Assembly: GCA_022792295.1 (NCBI GenBank) | Contig: JAAWAR010000051.1 | Coordinates: forward strand, 1-46,286 | Reading direction: 5' to 3' | Source: Lachnospiraceae bacterium | GTDB taxonomy: Bacteria; Bacillota; Clostridia; Lachnospirales; Lachnospiraceae | Length of the DNA stretch: 46,286 nucleotides | In this document: positions 31,947 to 41,103 of the stretch, piece after piece | How positions within the stretch are numbered: the stretch's first letter is position 1 | How the letters are laid out: every line of letters starts with the position of its first letter | Notes under the pieces: model-generated | Told to the model about the DNA's origin: nothing | Seen by the model: only the letters and a program-made list of their open reading frames with translations | Databases searched by the model: none | Translations under genes and position numbers: made by a program

Positions 31947-32476
31947 GGCCGAGTCCCTTTCTCGAAATACGCCCGCAGCTCATCCACCACCTGTCCGAAC
32001 GCCTTCTCCTCCTCATCTACAGTCAAATCGGCATACCGTTCATAATATGCGATCCGTTCGTCGTAGAGATCATGCAGTGTCATGCCCTCCTTAAGTGCTA
32101 CGCCGCGGTCCTTCACATTCCCCACGCGCCGTACAAGCTCCTCATAGCTGATTTTTAAATATACGACCGTCCCAAGCTCCCTTAAATGTTCCATGGCCCG
32201 TTCGCCATAGATCACACTGCCACCCGGTGCGATGACGGAGCGGTGTGCAGAAAGCTCCGCGTTAACCTCCTCCTCGACCCGCAAAAAACCGTCCAGCCCC
32301 CGCTCGGCAATAATCTCCTTCAATAGCTTCCCCGTCTTCTCCTGGATCACCAGATCCGCGTCCACAAAGGAATAGCCCAACCGCTTTGCAAGGAGCACTC
32401 CGATCGTACTCTTGCCCGCTGACGGCATCCCAATCAGGATGATATTGTCTTTTTTCGCTTTTTTATCGTTTTTCAT
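31943..32476 (-). CDS. aroK: Shikimate kinase
   Basis: A 177-residue shikimate kinase of the aromatic amino-acid pathway. IGMPSAGKS is the P-loop, FVDADLVIQ holds the substrate-binding aspartate, and APGGSVIY is the shikimate-binding loop. I chose ATG 32476 with GGAGAAAG upstream, overlapping the flavin reductase stop by 14 nt; an ATG at 32578 lies far inside that gene. No other aro gene is nearby. Confidence 0.88.
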   Translation of the reverse strand: MKNDKKAKKDNIILIGMPSAGKSTIGVLLAKRLGYSFVDADLVIQEKTGKLLKEIIAERGLDGFLRVEEEVNAELSAHRSVIAPGGSVIYGERAMEHLRELGTVVYLKISYEELVRRVGNVKDRGVALKEGMTLHDLYDERIAYYERYADLTVDEEEKAFGQVVDELRAYFEKGTRP

Positions 32477-33083
32477 GGTATTTCTTTCTCCGTCCTGCTT
32501 TTCCTTTCCTCTCCGGTGTTTTCCGTACACTGTATCCAAACGTCCCCAGACATTCTCCCAGGCCGTAATACCGCCCATGGGAGTAGGCTAACGGCCGCGC
32601 CTTTGAAAGCCGGAAGGTATCGTTTGCATCCAGATACGTTTCGCTCACATTGACGGCCAGGATCTCTGCCAGGAACAGATGATGGCTTCCTAATTCCCTC
32701 ACTTCCGTGACCCGGCATTCCAGACTGACCGGGCTCTCCTGCACGAGAGGCACTAACACTTTTTGGGACTTTCCCTTCGTGAGCCCGGTCTCTTTCCATT
32801 TATCCGTATCCCGCCCGGAGCGGACACCGCAGAAATCCGTCGCAAATGCCAGCGCCTCCGTCGTCAGGTTGACGACGAATTCCCCGGTCTCTTGAAGCAT
32901 ATGGTACGAATACCGCTCCGGCCGGACGCTGATTGAGAGCATCGGCGGATTCGTACAGACGGTCCCTGTCCAGGCGACCGTAAAGAGGTTGGAATTCCCC
33001 TCCTTATCCGCCACACTCACTAAGACCGCCGGAACCGGGTACAAAAGATTCCCTGGCTTAAATACGCGCTTCTTGATCTCCAT
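32463..33083 (-). CDS. Flavin reductase-like (FMN-binding split-barrel) protein
   Basis: A 206-residue protein of the flavin reductase domain family, with TVAWTGTVCTNPPMLSISVR as the FMN-binding core and an HHLFLAEI segment. These proteins use or bind FMN and reduce flavins or small substrates in anaerobes. I chose ATG 33083 with GTAGGGGAAA upstream, 10 nt after the pyrophosphatase stop. The electron acceptor is unknown. Confidence 0.85.
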   Translation of the reverse strand: MEIKKRVFKPGNLLYPVPAVLVSVADKEGNSNLFTVAWTGTVCTNPPMLSISVRPERYSYHMLQETGEFVVNLTTEALAFATDFCGVRSGRDTDKWKETGLTKGKSQKVLVPLVQESPVSLECRVTEVRELGSHHLFLAEILAVNVSETYLDANDTFRLSKARPLAYSHGRYYGLGECLGTFGYSVRKTPERKGKAGRRKKYHEKR

Positions 33084-33093
33084 GCTGTTTCCC

Positions 33094-34764
33094 CTACTGC
33101 TGCAGCGCGAGCATGATCTGCGGCGCGAGCTGCTTTTTCCTGGAAACGACACCCGGTAGCCTGACGATCCCGTCGATCTTCTCCACCGCGTCCCCGTCGT
33201 TTAAATGGAACGCCGTCGCCACGAGCTGTTCCGCGCCCTGGCCGACGCACACGAGGCTCGTACATTCCGAGAGGATGTTCGTCAACATGAAAAACATCAT
33301 GTCCACGTTGTGCTGCTCCTTGGCCTTTTCCGTGTAGGCCAGCATCCGCGGCTCCAGCTCCGCGAGTTCCACAGGGTTTAACGACGTAATCTGACCGATA
33401 CCGAACACCGAATTGCCGGCCGTAAACCGTTTGAAATCCTGGTAGAAAATGTCCTCATCCGATTTGCCCTTTAAATTGCTGCCGGCGGCAAACATCTTCG
33501 TCGCATATTCCTCCGCCTGGATCCCTGCAAGCTCCGCTAACGCCAGGGCCGCCGCCTTATCAATCGGCGTGCAGGTCGGCGAGCGGAATAAAAGCGTATC
33601 CGAGATAATCGCACTGCAGAGAAGCCCTGCCGTCCTTTTGTCGATTTCGACACCGTTTTCCTGGTACATCTGGTAAATGATCGTCGCTGTACAGCCGAGC
33701 GGCTGGTTGCGGAAAAATACCGGTGACATGGTCTCCACGGTTCCCAGCCGGTGATGGTCGATAATCTCCCGGACATCCGCGCTCTCCATGCCCTCAACGG
33801 CCTGCGTCTTTTCGTTATGATCGACGAGGATCAGCCTCTTACCCTTTGCGCCAAGCAGATTCCGCCTGGAAATCATGCCTACATATTTTCCGTCGCTGTC
33901 CAGGATCGGAAAATCGCGGTGCCGCTTGCTAGCCATGATGTCGCGGATGTCATCCAGATAGTCCTCCTCCGAAAAATTCAAGATCGTCTCCGTTGTCATA
34001 AAATAACTGATCGGCATGGACTGGTTGATAAGGCGCGCCGTCGTATACGTATCATAAGGGGTTGTGATGACCGTGCAGCCGCGCTCCTGCGCGAGCTTTC
34101 GGATGGTAAGCGACACGCCTGCACCCTCGCAGACGATGATGCAGCCTGCCTCCATCTCGATCGCGCAAAGCTGCGATTCGTAGCGGTTGCCAAGGATCAC
34201 CAGATCATTCTTTTCAATATAGTTCTCCATGAGATCCGGATTTGCCGCGGCGATCAGCACCTTTCCCTTGTCAAAATATTCCTCCGCATCCCCTACCACG
34301 ATCGTCCCCTCCAAGGTATCCAGAATATTGGTATATTTGGTGCGCGCCTTAGAAATGATGCTGCTGTCGTACAGGTTCATATACGACTTCGTAATGTCAC
34401 CGATCGTGATGACACCCTCCAAAACGCCCTCATCGTTTACACAGGGCAGCGTCACCACGTTGTTTTCCTGCATGAGCTCCCACGCGTTTTTCAGGGAGAT
34501 CCCCCGGTCCACGCCCTTCGTATGGCGGATCTCAATGTCTTTGACCTGCGTCTTTACGTTTTCCACAAGACGCGGTGCCTTTGCCTTGAAGTATTTCAGT
34601 ACAAATTCTGTCTCCGGATTCACATTGCCTGCCCGGCAGGGCTCATACGTCTTTCCGGTAATCTTATGTTTCAAATTTGCATAGCAGATTGCCGAACAGA
34701 TGGAGTCCGTATCCGGATTCCTGTGCCCAAGAACCAATGTCTTTTCCTTCTCCTGATTTGCCAT
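33094..34764 (-). CDS. ppaC: Manganese-dependent inorganic pyrophosphatase with CBS and DRTGG domains
   Basis: A 556-residue family II pyrophosphatase. The DHH part is split by a regulatory insert: GHRNPDTDS near residue 13 and VDHNE / IDHHRLG around 320-345 are metal-binding motifs, with two CBS domains (about 75-125 and 255-310) around a DRTGG domain. In related clostridial enzymes the insert binds AMP, ADP or diadenosine polyphosphates and controls activity. It is the first gene of the run leading through flavin reductase and aroK to lysR. Confidence 0.93.
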   Translation of the reverse strand: MANQEKEKTLVLGHRNPDTDSICSAICYANLKHKITGKTYEPCRAGNVNPETEFVLKYFKAKAPRLVENVKTQVKDIEIRHTKGVDRGISLKNAWELMQENNVVTLPCVNDEGVLEGVITIGDITKSYMNLYDSSIISKARTKYTNILDTLEGTIVVGDAEEYFDKGKVLIAAANPDLMENYIEKNDLVILGNRYESQLCAIEMEAGCIIVCEGAGVSLTIRKLAQERGCTVITTPYDTYTTARLINQSMPISYFMTTETILNFSEEDYLDDIRDIMASKRHRDFPILDSDGKYVGMISRRNLLGAKGKRLILVDHNEKTQAVEGMESADVREIIDHHRLGTVETMSPVFFRNQPLGCTATIIYQMYQENGVEIDKRTAGLLCSAIISDTLLFRSPTCTPIDKAAALALAELAGIQAEEYATKMFAAGSNLKGKSDEDIFYQDFKRFTAGNSVFGIGQITSLNPVELAELEPRMLAYTEKAKEQHNVDMMFFMLTNILSECTSLVCVGQGAEQLVATAFHLNDGDAVEKIDGIVRLPGVVSRKKQLAPQIMLALQQ

Positions 34765-34891
34765 CCCGTCTTCCCGTCCTTTCCGGCTGTTTTTCTATAG
34801 TTTCATAATATATTAACACAACGTTCATATTTTATTCACATCTGTTTTTTATACTAATTGCATAGAAAACAATATGTTTTCGTTTTTCAAT

Positions 34892-34921
34892 TAGACAGAT
34901 TGCACATAGATTTTTCATAAT
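34892..34921 (+). promoter_or_regulatory. Promoter of a candidate small RNA
   Basis: TAGACA (34892-34897), an 18-nt spacer and CATAAT (34916-34921) face right. CTAATTG (34854-34860) and CAATTAG (34888-34894) form an inverted repeat over the -35, loosely like the LysR operators. Confidence 0.4.
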
Positions 34922-34923
34922 TG

Positions 34924-35005
34924 CCCCGGCCCAAGTGGTCGGGGTCTCCTCATTTTTAACTGCTTATATGGAGTGCGGACAGGCAAGGACCTGTCCGCAT
35001 TTTTA
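34924..35005 (+). ncRNA. Candidate small RNA with an anti-Shine-Dalgarno stretch
   Basis: From the predicted start near 34928 the plus strand has a hairpin (CCCCGGCC / GGTCGGGG, 34924-34944), an unpaired GTCTCCTCATTTTTAACTG segment complementary to ribosome binding sites, and a perfect terminator stem (34974-34999). The size, two-hairpin form and exposed CUCCU are typical of trans-acting sRNAs. No protein-coding gene explains this terminator. Confidence 0.42.
34974..35005 (+). terminator. Strong plus-strand terminator
   Basis: TGCGGACAGG - CAAGGA - CCTGTCCGCA is a perfect 10-bp stem followed by TTTTTA. It ends the candidate small RNA. Confidence 0.8.
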
Positions 35006-35351
35006 TATCGCATTTTGTCACGCAAGCGCCGGCGCGAATCCGGAAACTGCTTTCCGCCAACTGTGCCTTCCGCTTTGCGGGACATCTGCGCCAAATGAAG
35101 GAGCGATAGGAAACCATGCTGACCGCATTTGACCCTAATCTCCCGCGAAGCAGGAGAAGCAGATGGCGGGAATGCATTTTTAGGCTGTAAAGAAAAGGCA
35201 GGCCACGATGCAAGGAGACTCCACCTTGCCGCGGTCCGTGCTAAGCGTGCACCGCTGGCACACGGCACCGTTACTTGCCGGTATCATGCACTCGGGGTAC
35301 AATGCGCCAAACGGAAATTCAGGCAAGCCACTCGTCAAATTAAGGAACGTG
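35006..35351. other. Unassigned intergenic stretch
   Basis: About 345 bp between the sRNA-like element and the ROK kinase gene. Short open frames exist on both strands, but none has a ribosome binding site or a pattern I recognise, and no repeat or promoter stands out. It could be a decayed gene. Confidence 0.3.
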
Positions 35352-36290
35352 TCAGCACACTAGCTTCGCCGCACCGTAGATTCCCGCATCATTCCCGAGC
35401 GTAGCCAGCAGAATCTTTGGCTTCTTTGTCGCCATCGGCGACAGCTCGTCGTGATAACGTTTGATTTTCTCCGTCAGAAATGTTCCTGCTTTGGAAACAC
35501 CGCCTCCGATCAGATACGCCTCCGGATCCAGGACCATCGTGACGCTCGCAAGCGCCCAGCCCAGATATCGGCAGGAAGTTTCCACCGACTCGAGTGCCAG
35601 CGCATCTCCCTTCTTCGCTTCATCCAGCACATCCTTGGCGCTCAGCTCTGCGATACCGCGAAGCGATGAAGGCCGTGTACTGGCCGCAAGCGTCCGTTTG
35701 GCGATCCGTACAAACCCTGTCGCAGAGGCCGCCTGCTCCAGGCAGCCATAGCCGCCGCAGTTGCAGCGTTCTGTCTCCCCATCCAGGATATGCATATGGC
35801 CGATCTCGCCGCCGACACCCCGCATCCCCGGCCAGATCTTCCCGTCGAGGATCACGCCGCCGCCGACTCCTGTGCCGAGCGTTACCATAACCAGATTCCG
35901 GTATCCCTGACCGCCGCCCTGCCAGACCTCTCCGAGCGCGGCGACATTCGCGTCGTTCCCGCTTTTCACCGGCAGGCCGTCCAAAAGCCCGCTTAAGATT
36001 TCCTGCGGATTCATAGAACCCCAGCCTAAATTTACGCAAAAGTCCACATGCCCGTCCAGGAGCACTGGCCCCGGCATGCCAAGCCCCACTCCGGCGTAAT
36101 CCGAAAGCGTTCCCCCAAGCTCGGCCGTCTTCTGTCTGACCGAAGCGGCGATGTCGGGAAGAATCGCCTTCCCGCCGCTCTCCTTTCTCGTCGGAATCTC
36201 CCATTTCGCGGCAAGCGTTCCACCGGATTCAAAAACACCCAGCTTGATCGTCGTCCCGCCAATATCAATCCCTATCACCTTTCGGTTCAT
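35352..36290 (-). CDS. glcK: ROK-family glucokinase
   Basis: A 312-residue sugar kinase of the ROK family that makes glucose 6-phosphate with ATP. IGIDIGGTTIKLGVF is the phosphate-binding start, EIGHMHI and the zinc motif CNCGGYGCLEQ are the ROK signatures, and GTGVGGGVI the substrate loop. AGAGGGAA precedes ATG 36290. It follows transketolase on the same strand by 35 nt, so the two form a sugar-metabolism pair. Another hexose or N-acetyl sugar is possible as substrate. Confidence 0.92.
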   Translation of the reverse strand: MNRKVIGIDIGGTTIKLGVFESGGTLAAKWEIPTRKESGGKAILPDIAASVRQKTAELGGTLSDYAGVGLGMPGPVLLDGHVDFCVNLGWGSMNPQEILSGLLDGLPVKSGNDANVAALGEVWQGGGQGYRNLVMVTLGTGVGGGVILDGKIWPGMRGVGGEIGHMHILDGETERCNCGGYGCLEQAASATGFVRIAKRTLAASTRPSSLRGIAELSAKDVLDEAKKGDALALESVETSCRYLGWALASVTMVLDPEAYLIGGGVSKAGTFLTEKIKRYHDELSPMATKKPKILLATLGNDAGIYGAAKLVC

Positions 36291-36325
36291 ATTGCGTTCC
36301 CTCTTTTCCGGTCAGACCCGAGCGC

Positions 36326-38305
36326 TTACAGGGCCTTCACCGTATTTACCACGTTTTCCACTGTGAAGCCGAACCTTTCAAACAGCTTCTCGGCAGGGCC
36401 GCTGGCCCCAAAGCCGTGCATCGAGACACAGGCGCCGTCCAATCCCACGTATTTGCCCCATCCGAAATCCGAAAGTGCCTCGATCGCCACACGTTTTTTC
36501 ACCGTCTTCGGCAGAACGGCCTCTTTATATTCTGCGCTCTGTTCTTCAAACAGATCCATGCAAGGCATCGAAACCACGCGGACTTTTCTGCTCTCCTCAG
36601 CCAGGACAGCCTTTGCCTCGACGGCGAGTGCGACCTCGGAACCGCTGGCGATCAGGATCACTTCGGGGGTTCCCTCACAGTCGTCGATCACGTATCCGCC
36701 CTTTAATGCTTCCCTTCCGCTTCCCGGAAGCGGCTTTAAATTCTGTCTCGTGAGCACCAGTGCCGTCGGCGTCTTTTTTGAGGTCATGGCGGACAGCCAT
36801 GCCGCCGAGGTTTCGGCCGCATCACAAGGACGGAATACGTGGAAATTCGGCATGGCTCTGAGCATCGCGAGCTGCTCGATCGGCTCATGCGTCGGCCCGT
36901 CCTCGCCGACTCCAATGCTGTCATGCGTCAGCACGAAAGTGAGCGGAAGCCCCATCAAAGCCGAGAGCCTGGCCATGGGCTTCATATAATCGCTGAATAC
37001 AAAGAAGGTCGCCACATATGCGCGCAGGCCGCCATGCAGCATGATACCATTGCCTATGGCTGTCATTGCCAGCTCCCTCACGCCGAAATGCAGATTCCTC
37101 CCGGACGGGTCTTCTGCGGAAAAATCGCCTGCATCCTTCATGGCCGTCTTATTTGACGGTGCCAGATCCGCAGAGCCGCCAATCAGATTCGGGATCGAAT
37201 CCTTCAAGAGATTGATCATCTTTCCGGAAAGGCTTCTGGTCGCCTCCGGCTTTTCTTTTGCAAGCCACAATGCTTCGTTATTTAAGAGCGCCTCTGCGTC
37301 GGCTTCTCCATAATATTTCCCCCAAAGGGCCTCCATCTGCGGATATTCCTCACAATACGCCGCAAACATCACGTTCCAGGCCGCCTCGGTCTCCGCTTTT
37401 TCGGCGGCCAGGGCCGAATAATGCGCATAAACCTCCTCCGGGACCGCAAACGCTTCCTGGCACGGCCAGTTTAAATTCTCCCGCATAGCCTTTATATTTT
37501 CCTCACCGAGCGGCTCGCCGTGCGCGCTGGCCTTCCCCTGCTTTGCCGGGCAGCCAAAGCCGATCTCCGTCTTAATCAGGATAAACGACGGCCGGTCTGT
37601 ATCGGCCTTCGCAGCCTCGATGGCCATCCCAATGGCGTCGATGTTTGTGCCGTCCTCCACCGTAATGGTCTGGAAGCCGAACGCACGCATACGCTCCTCC
37701 ACGTTTTCACGGAACGCGATGTCAGTGCTGCCCTCGATCGAAATACGGTTTGAATCGTATAAAACAATCAGCTTTCCAAGCCCCAGTGTCCCCGCTAACG
37801 AAAACGCCTCCGAAGAAATTCCCTCCATCATGCAGCCGTCTCCGCCAAGCACATACGTATAGTGATCCACGACCGGGTAATTTTCCTTATTGAATACGGC
37901 TGCCAGATGCTTTTCTGCGGCTGCCATACCGACCGCCATGCCCATTCCTGCGCCGAGCGGCCCCGTAGTAGCCTCCACACCAACCGTATGGCCATATTCC
38001 GGATGCCCCGGAGTTTTGGAATCCAACTGGCGGAAGCCCATCAAGTCCTCTTTTGTCAGCCCATAACCGAATAAATGCAAAAGTGAATATAAAAGCATAG
38101 AACCGTGTCCGCCGGAGAGAATAAACCGGTCACGGTTTGCCCAGCCGGGATCCGCCGGATTGTGGTTCATATGATGTGCCCAAAGCTCATAGGCTGTCGG
38201 TGCGCAGCCGAGCGGAAGGCCCGGATGCCCAGAATTTGCCTTCTGAATCGCATCAGCAGACAGGATACGGATCGCGTTAATAGAAAGTGTGTCAATCGTT
38301 TTCAT
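36326..38305 (-). CDS. tkt: Transketolase
   Basis: A 659-residue thiamine-diphosphate enzyme of the pentose phosphate pathway, full length. The ThDP/metal motif is GDGCMMEGISSEAF, and HFGVREL with THDSIGVGEDGPTHEPIEQ are the conserved middle-domain blocks. I chose ATG 38305 because CAGGAGG lies just upstream; a longer frame from 38407 runs into the previous gene. It starts 20 nt after the DUF5711 gene. Confidence 0.96.
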   Translation of the reverse strand: MKTIDTLSINAIRILSADAIQKANSGHPGLPLGCAPTAYELWAHHMNHNPADPGWANRDRFILSGGHGSMLLYSLLHLFGYGLTKEDLMGFRQLDSKTPGHPEYGHTVGVEATTGPLGAGMGMAVGMAAAEKHLAAVFNKENYPVVDHYTYVLGGDGCMMEGISSEAFSLAGTLGLGKLIVLYDSNRISIEGSTDIAFRENVEERMRAFGFQTITVEDGTNIDAIGMAIEAAKADTDRPSFILIKTEIGFGCPAKQGKASAHGEPLGEENIKAMRENLNWPCQEAFAVPEEVYAHYSALAAEKAETEAAWNVMFAAYCEEYPQMEALWGKYYGEADAEALLNNEALWLAKEKPEATRSLSGKMINLLKDSIPNLIGGSADLAPSNKTAMKDAGDFSAEDPSGRNLHFGVRELAMTAIGNGIMLHGGLRAYVATFFVFSDYMKPMARLSALMGLPLTFVLTHDSIGVGEDGPTHEPIEQLAMLRAMPNFHVFRPCDAAETSAAWLSAMTSKKTPTALVLTRQNLKPLPGSGREALKGGYVIDDCEGTPEVILIASGSEVALAVEAKAVLAEESRKVRVVSMPCMDLFEEQSAEYKEAVLPKTVKKRVAIEALSDFGWGKYVGLDGACVSMHGFGASGPAEKLFERFGFTVENVVNTVKAL

Positions 38306-38325
38306 GATATCCTCCTGAATAGAAT

Positions 38326-39624
38326 TTATTTGAGTTTTATTTCCTGCATTTTTTCTCCCCCGGCGATAATCAGGGAATTCCGGCTCTTTTTTCCGCCCCG
38401 GACACAAGAGACAGCAAAGTCAAACTTCCCTTCGAACCGTTTGCGGCCATTTACGCCGTACATGATGCATGATTCCTCATTATACAGAATAACCCTTTCA
38501 CCGTCAATTTTAATTCCGCTATATGCGAAATCAAATTCGAAACTGCCGGCCTTTTTTCCGTCTGTGGTATAGAGATCCAGGCGTTTTGCGCCACCTGACC
38601 CGCTGTCGGTGACAATCCCCGCATACTTGTCCGAATAGCAGATACTTTCAATCATCTCCTGGACAGGGACTATGACGACATTTGTATCGGGAATTACGTT
38701 CCTGACAGAAATAAAGCCGATCCCCGTATTCGAGAAGATTGCCACCGTATCTTCATTCAGATAGGTAACCCGCGCCGCAATGCCGCCGGAAAATTCATCT
38801 TCAAAAGCGCCGATAAAGCGGTTTTCCACGTTCTTCCCGATCTCGGAAAAGTCATAAAAAGCAATCTTGTTTTTCATGACCCCGTTATCCAGATACGCTA
38901 CCGACATTACGATCTGCTTGCCGTCCGGGGAGAGTGCAATATCAAGCGGATACCCGTCTCCGGACAACAGCATTTTGATGTCGATTCCAAGCGCATCCCC
39001 ATCCTTTTTATAATAGAAAATATAGCTGGATGTGCTGTCCTCGACAACGGCGGCTGTCACGCCTTTCGCCGACACCGCCACTTTCGTGATCGGAAGCTGC
39101 GTCTTCGCCACGCCGGTGCAGCCCTCTTTGTTAAATATGTAGATCTGACTTCCCTGCTGGTCGGCAATCGCCGCGTAGTCTCCATTTATGCAGATGATCG
39201 GGGTCTTAATCTCATAGCCCTGCGTCCAAATGTCTTTGCCGGAGGCGTCAATATAGGTCGCACCGTTCTTTGTATATTTCAGCATGTTATCGCCGTAATA
39301 GGCAAAGCCCACAAAGCTGCCCTCGCTGACATCCTTTCCCTGAACGCCGTCCTCCTTTTCTCCTTCTGCCGTATCAACGAAACGCATGGATTTTTCCCAG
39401 GTTACTTCATAATCCGTGAAGCTGTATTCGCTTTGATATTTGTAAAAATAAAATCCACAGGCCGCTAATAAAAGCACCAGAGCAGGAAAAAAAATGCGCC
39501 GGCCACGCCGGGCAGGCTTCTGGGCCGTCTCCGAAACCGGCTCGTCCGCTTTGGAAACAGAAATAATTTTATTACGCAGCTGCCGCTTTTTTAATTCTCT
39601 GTTCATTGTATACGTATCACCCAT
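38326..39624 (-). CDS. DUF5711 family membrane-anchored protein
   Basis: A 432-residue protein with a basic cytoplasmic N-terminus (RRGRR at about 39-43), one membrane helix (about 45-63) and an extracellular part with repeated short beta motifs (GDYAAIADQQGSQIYIFNK-like units), consistent with a beta-propeller. This family is common in Lachnospiraceae and has no known function. The start is ATG 39624; its ribosome binding site GGGAG lies within the 3' arm of the upstream terminator hairpin. ATG 39606 is an alternative. Confidence 0.82.
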   Translation of the reverse strand: MGDTYTMNRELKKRQLRNKIISVSKADEPVSETAQKPARRGRRIFFPALVLLLAACGFYFYKYQSEYSFTDYEVTWEKSMRFVDTAEGEKEDGVQGKDVSEGSFVGFAYYGDNMLKYTKNGATYIDASGKDIWTQGYEIKTPIICINGDYAAIADQQGSQIYIFNKEGCTGVAKTQLPITKVAVSAKGVTAAVVEDSTSSYIFYYKKDGDALGIDIKMLLSGDGYPLDIALSPDGKQIVMSVAYLDNGVMKNKIAFYDFSEIGKNVENRFIGAFEDEFSGGIAARVTYLNEDTVAIFSNTGIGFISVRNVIPDTNVVIVPVQEMIESICYSDKYAGIVTDSGSGGAKRLDLYTTDGKKAGSFEFDFAYSGIKIDGERVILYNEESCIMYGVNGRKRFEGKFDFAVSCVRGGKKSRNSLIIAGGEKMQEIKLK

Positions 39625-39628
39625 ACAT

Positions 39629-39685
39629 AAAAAATCTCCCGGAAATGCCTATATAAATTTTAGTATACACCATTTCCAGGAGATT
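39629..39685 (-). terminator. Terminator of the LysM gene overlapping the next ribosome binding site
   Basis: AATCTCCTGGAAATG and CATTTCCGGGAGATT pair at 14 of 15 positions around a 23-nt loop and are followed by TTTT. The GGGAG in its 3' arm is also the only good ribosome binding site for the DUF5711 gene. Confidence 0.7.
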
Positions 39686-39697
39686 CGCATTATTTTT

Positions 39698-41032
39698 TTA
39701 TGGCAAAATCAATTTCTGGCCGGCGAGAATCCGGTCCACGTTATCCAGATAATTCAAACGGCAGATTTCTGTCAGCTTTTTTAAATCGCCGTATTCCTTC
39801 CAACAGATTCCATACAGCGTCTCACCGTCCCCAACCTCGTAAATCCGGTAACCGTTTGCAGCGGCTGCCTCATAATCAATCGCAGGACGAGGCGGCTGCG
39901 TATCCAAAGCGTCTCCCTCACCGGACTCTGCCAAAGGTGTTTCCTCGCTCTCGGCTTGTCCTTTTTGGCTTTCTGCTGCGCTTTCCGGCTTTTCCAGCTC
40001 TGCCGTCGTTTCCTCAAACGGTATGGCTTCCTCGATATAGTCCTCTCCGGCTGCATCGCCTTCACCGGACCAGACACTTTCCGCTGTCTCTTTTGTTTGC
40101 GAAGCTACAGTTTCGCTGCCGGCCGCCGTATAGCTCTCTCCCGTCTCGGCCTGCACCGTTTCTGTCGGGTAAACATTTCCCGGAAGCTCCTCAATGATAA
40201 AATCCGGCTCCTCTGACTTTTGTTTCTGATACTCGTCCCAGCCTGAGACGCCCGCCGGCAGGACCGAGGTCAAAACGCTTTCCATCTGCTGCATTTTATT
40301 GTAATTATTTACCAGCACCACGCCACCGGAAAGCACTGCGACGGAAAGGACACCGCAGAGCATGCCGAGAGAGCCGACCGCCCTTTTTTGTGTATCCGCC
40401 TGGCTTTTCTTTACCACCATGCGCTGCCTGAAGTCCTTGATCACCTTTTCATGAGACCCGCTCTCTACCCGTCTTACGTCCTTGCGTGTGATCATGTAAT
40501 CCTGCATCATCTGGTTTCTTTCATAATAAATATAGTGGCCCTTTAACTTATAAAATCCGTTCTCGGAGGTTATGTAGATGGATTCCTCTCCTTCAAGCCC
40601 ATGGTTTAGATACATGAGCTGATTTTTACCGGCAAAGTACTGCCCATGCTGTTTCCAGTAATTTAACGGGCTTAGCTGACTCCCCTGCGCACTGCAGAGA
40701 AACCAGCCTTGTATGTTTCGTTTGGGAAAAGTCTCCTCCATGTTCTGATATGCCTTTTTCCATGCATTCTCGGAGAAAATGAGATTCTCTCCGTCTATTT
40801 CCACATTCTCCATCTCCATAGCCCCATCCACAAAAATGTACGGGGTTCCGTCACATTGCTCCACATTTCCCAAAAGCAGCCCTACGCGCAGTGTCTGCTT
40901 GCCGGTCGGAAACAGCCTTTTTAAGTATGTGTTGACATAATCCTCCACATAAAGCCGCACCACCTGCTCCGAATCCCCGATTTGCCGGATGTTTTTCGGC
41001 AGCTTCGGAAACGGATTATATAAATCACCCAT
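39698..41032 (-). CDS. Membrane protein with a C-terminal LysM domain
   Basis: A 444-residue protein. An N-terminal cytoplasmic domain of about 220 residues is followed by one membrane helix (about 226-245, GMLCGVLSVAVLSGGVVLV), a long acidic Glu/Ser/Thr-rich linker, and a C-terminal LysM domain (YEVGDGETLYGICWKEYG ... AGQKLILP) that would bind peptidoglycan. The layout resembles SafA/SpoVID-type coat or wall-anchoring proteins, but I do not recognise the N-domain. ATG 41032 has GAGGTG upstream; the gene lies next to yyaC. Confidence 0.82.
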   Translation of the reverse strand: MGDLYNPFPKLPKNIRQIGDSEQVVRLYVEDYVNTYLKRLFPTGKQTLRVGLLLGNVEQCDGTPYIFVDGAMEMENVEIDGENLIFSENAWKKAYQNMEETFPKRNIQGWFLCSAQGSQLSPLNYWKQHGQYFAGKNQLMYLNHGLEGEESIYITSENGFYKLKGHYIYYERNQMMQDYMITRKDVRRVESGSHEKVIKDFRQRMVVKKSQADTQKRAVGSLGMLCGVLSVAVLSGGVVLVNNYNKMQQMESVLTSVLPAGVSGWDEYQKQKSEEPDFIIEELPGNVYPTETVQAETGESYTAAGSETVASQTKETAESVWSGEGDAAGEDYIEEAIPFEETTAELEKPESAAESQKGQAESEETPLAESGEGDALDTQPPRPAIDYEAAAANGYRIYEVGDGETLYGICWKEYGDLKKLTEICRLNYLDNVDRILAGQKLILP

Positions 41033-41103
41033 TCTTATCACCTCGCCATATGTCTCGTCCTTCTTTTACGGGACAGTATAGCATGGCGGTGCCGCAAAAC
41101 CTG

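Noticed and set aside
34915..35404. Several 65-117 codon ORFs on both strands between the pyrophosphatase and ROK genes
   Set aside because: They overlap the sRNA-like hairpins, lack ribosome binding sites and show no family pattern.
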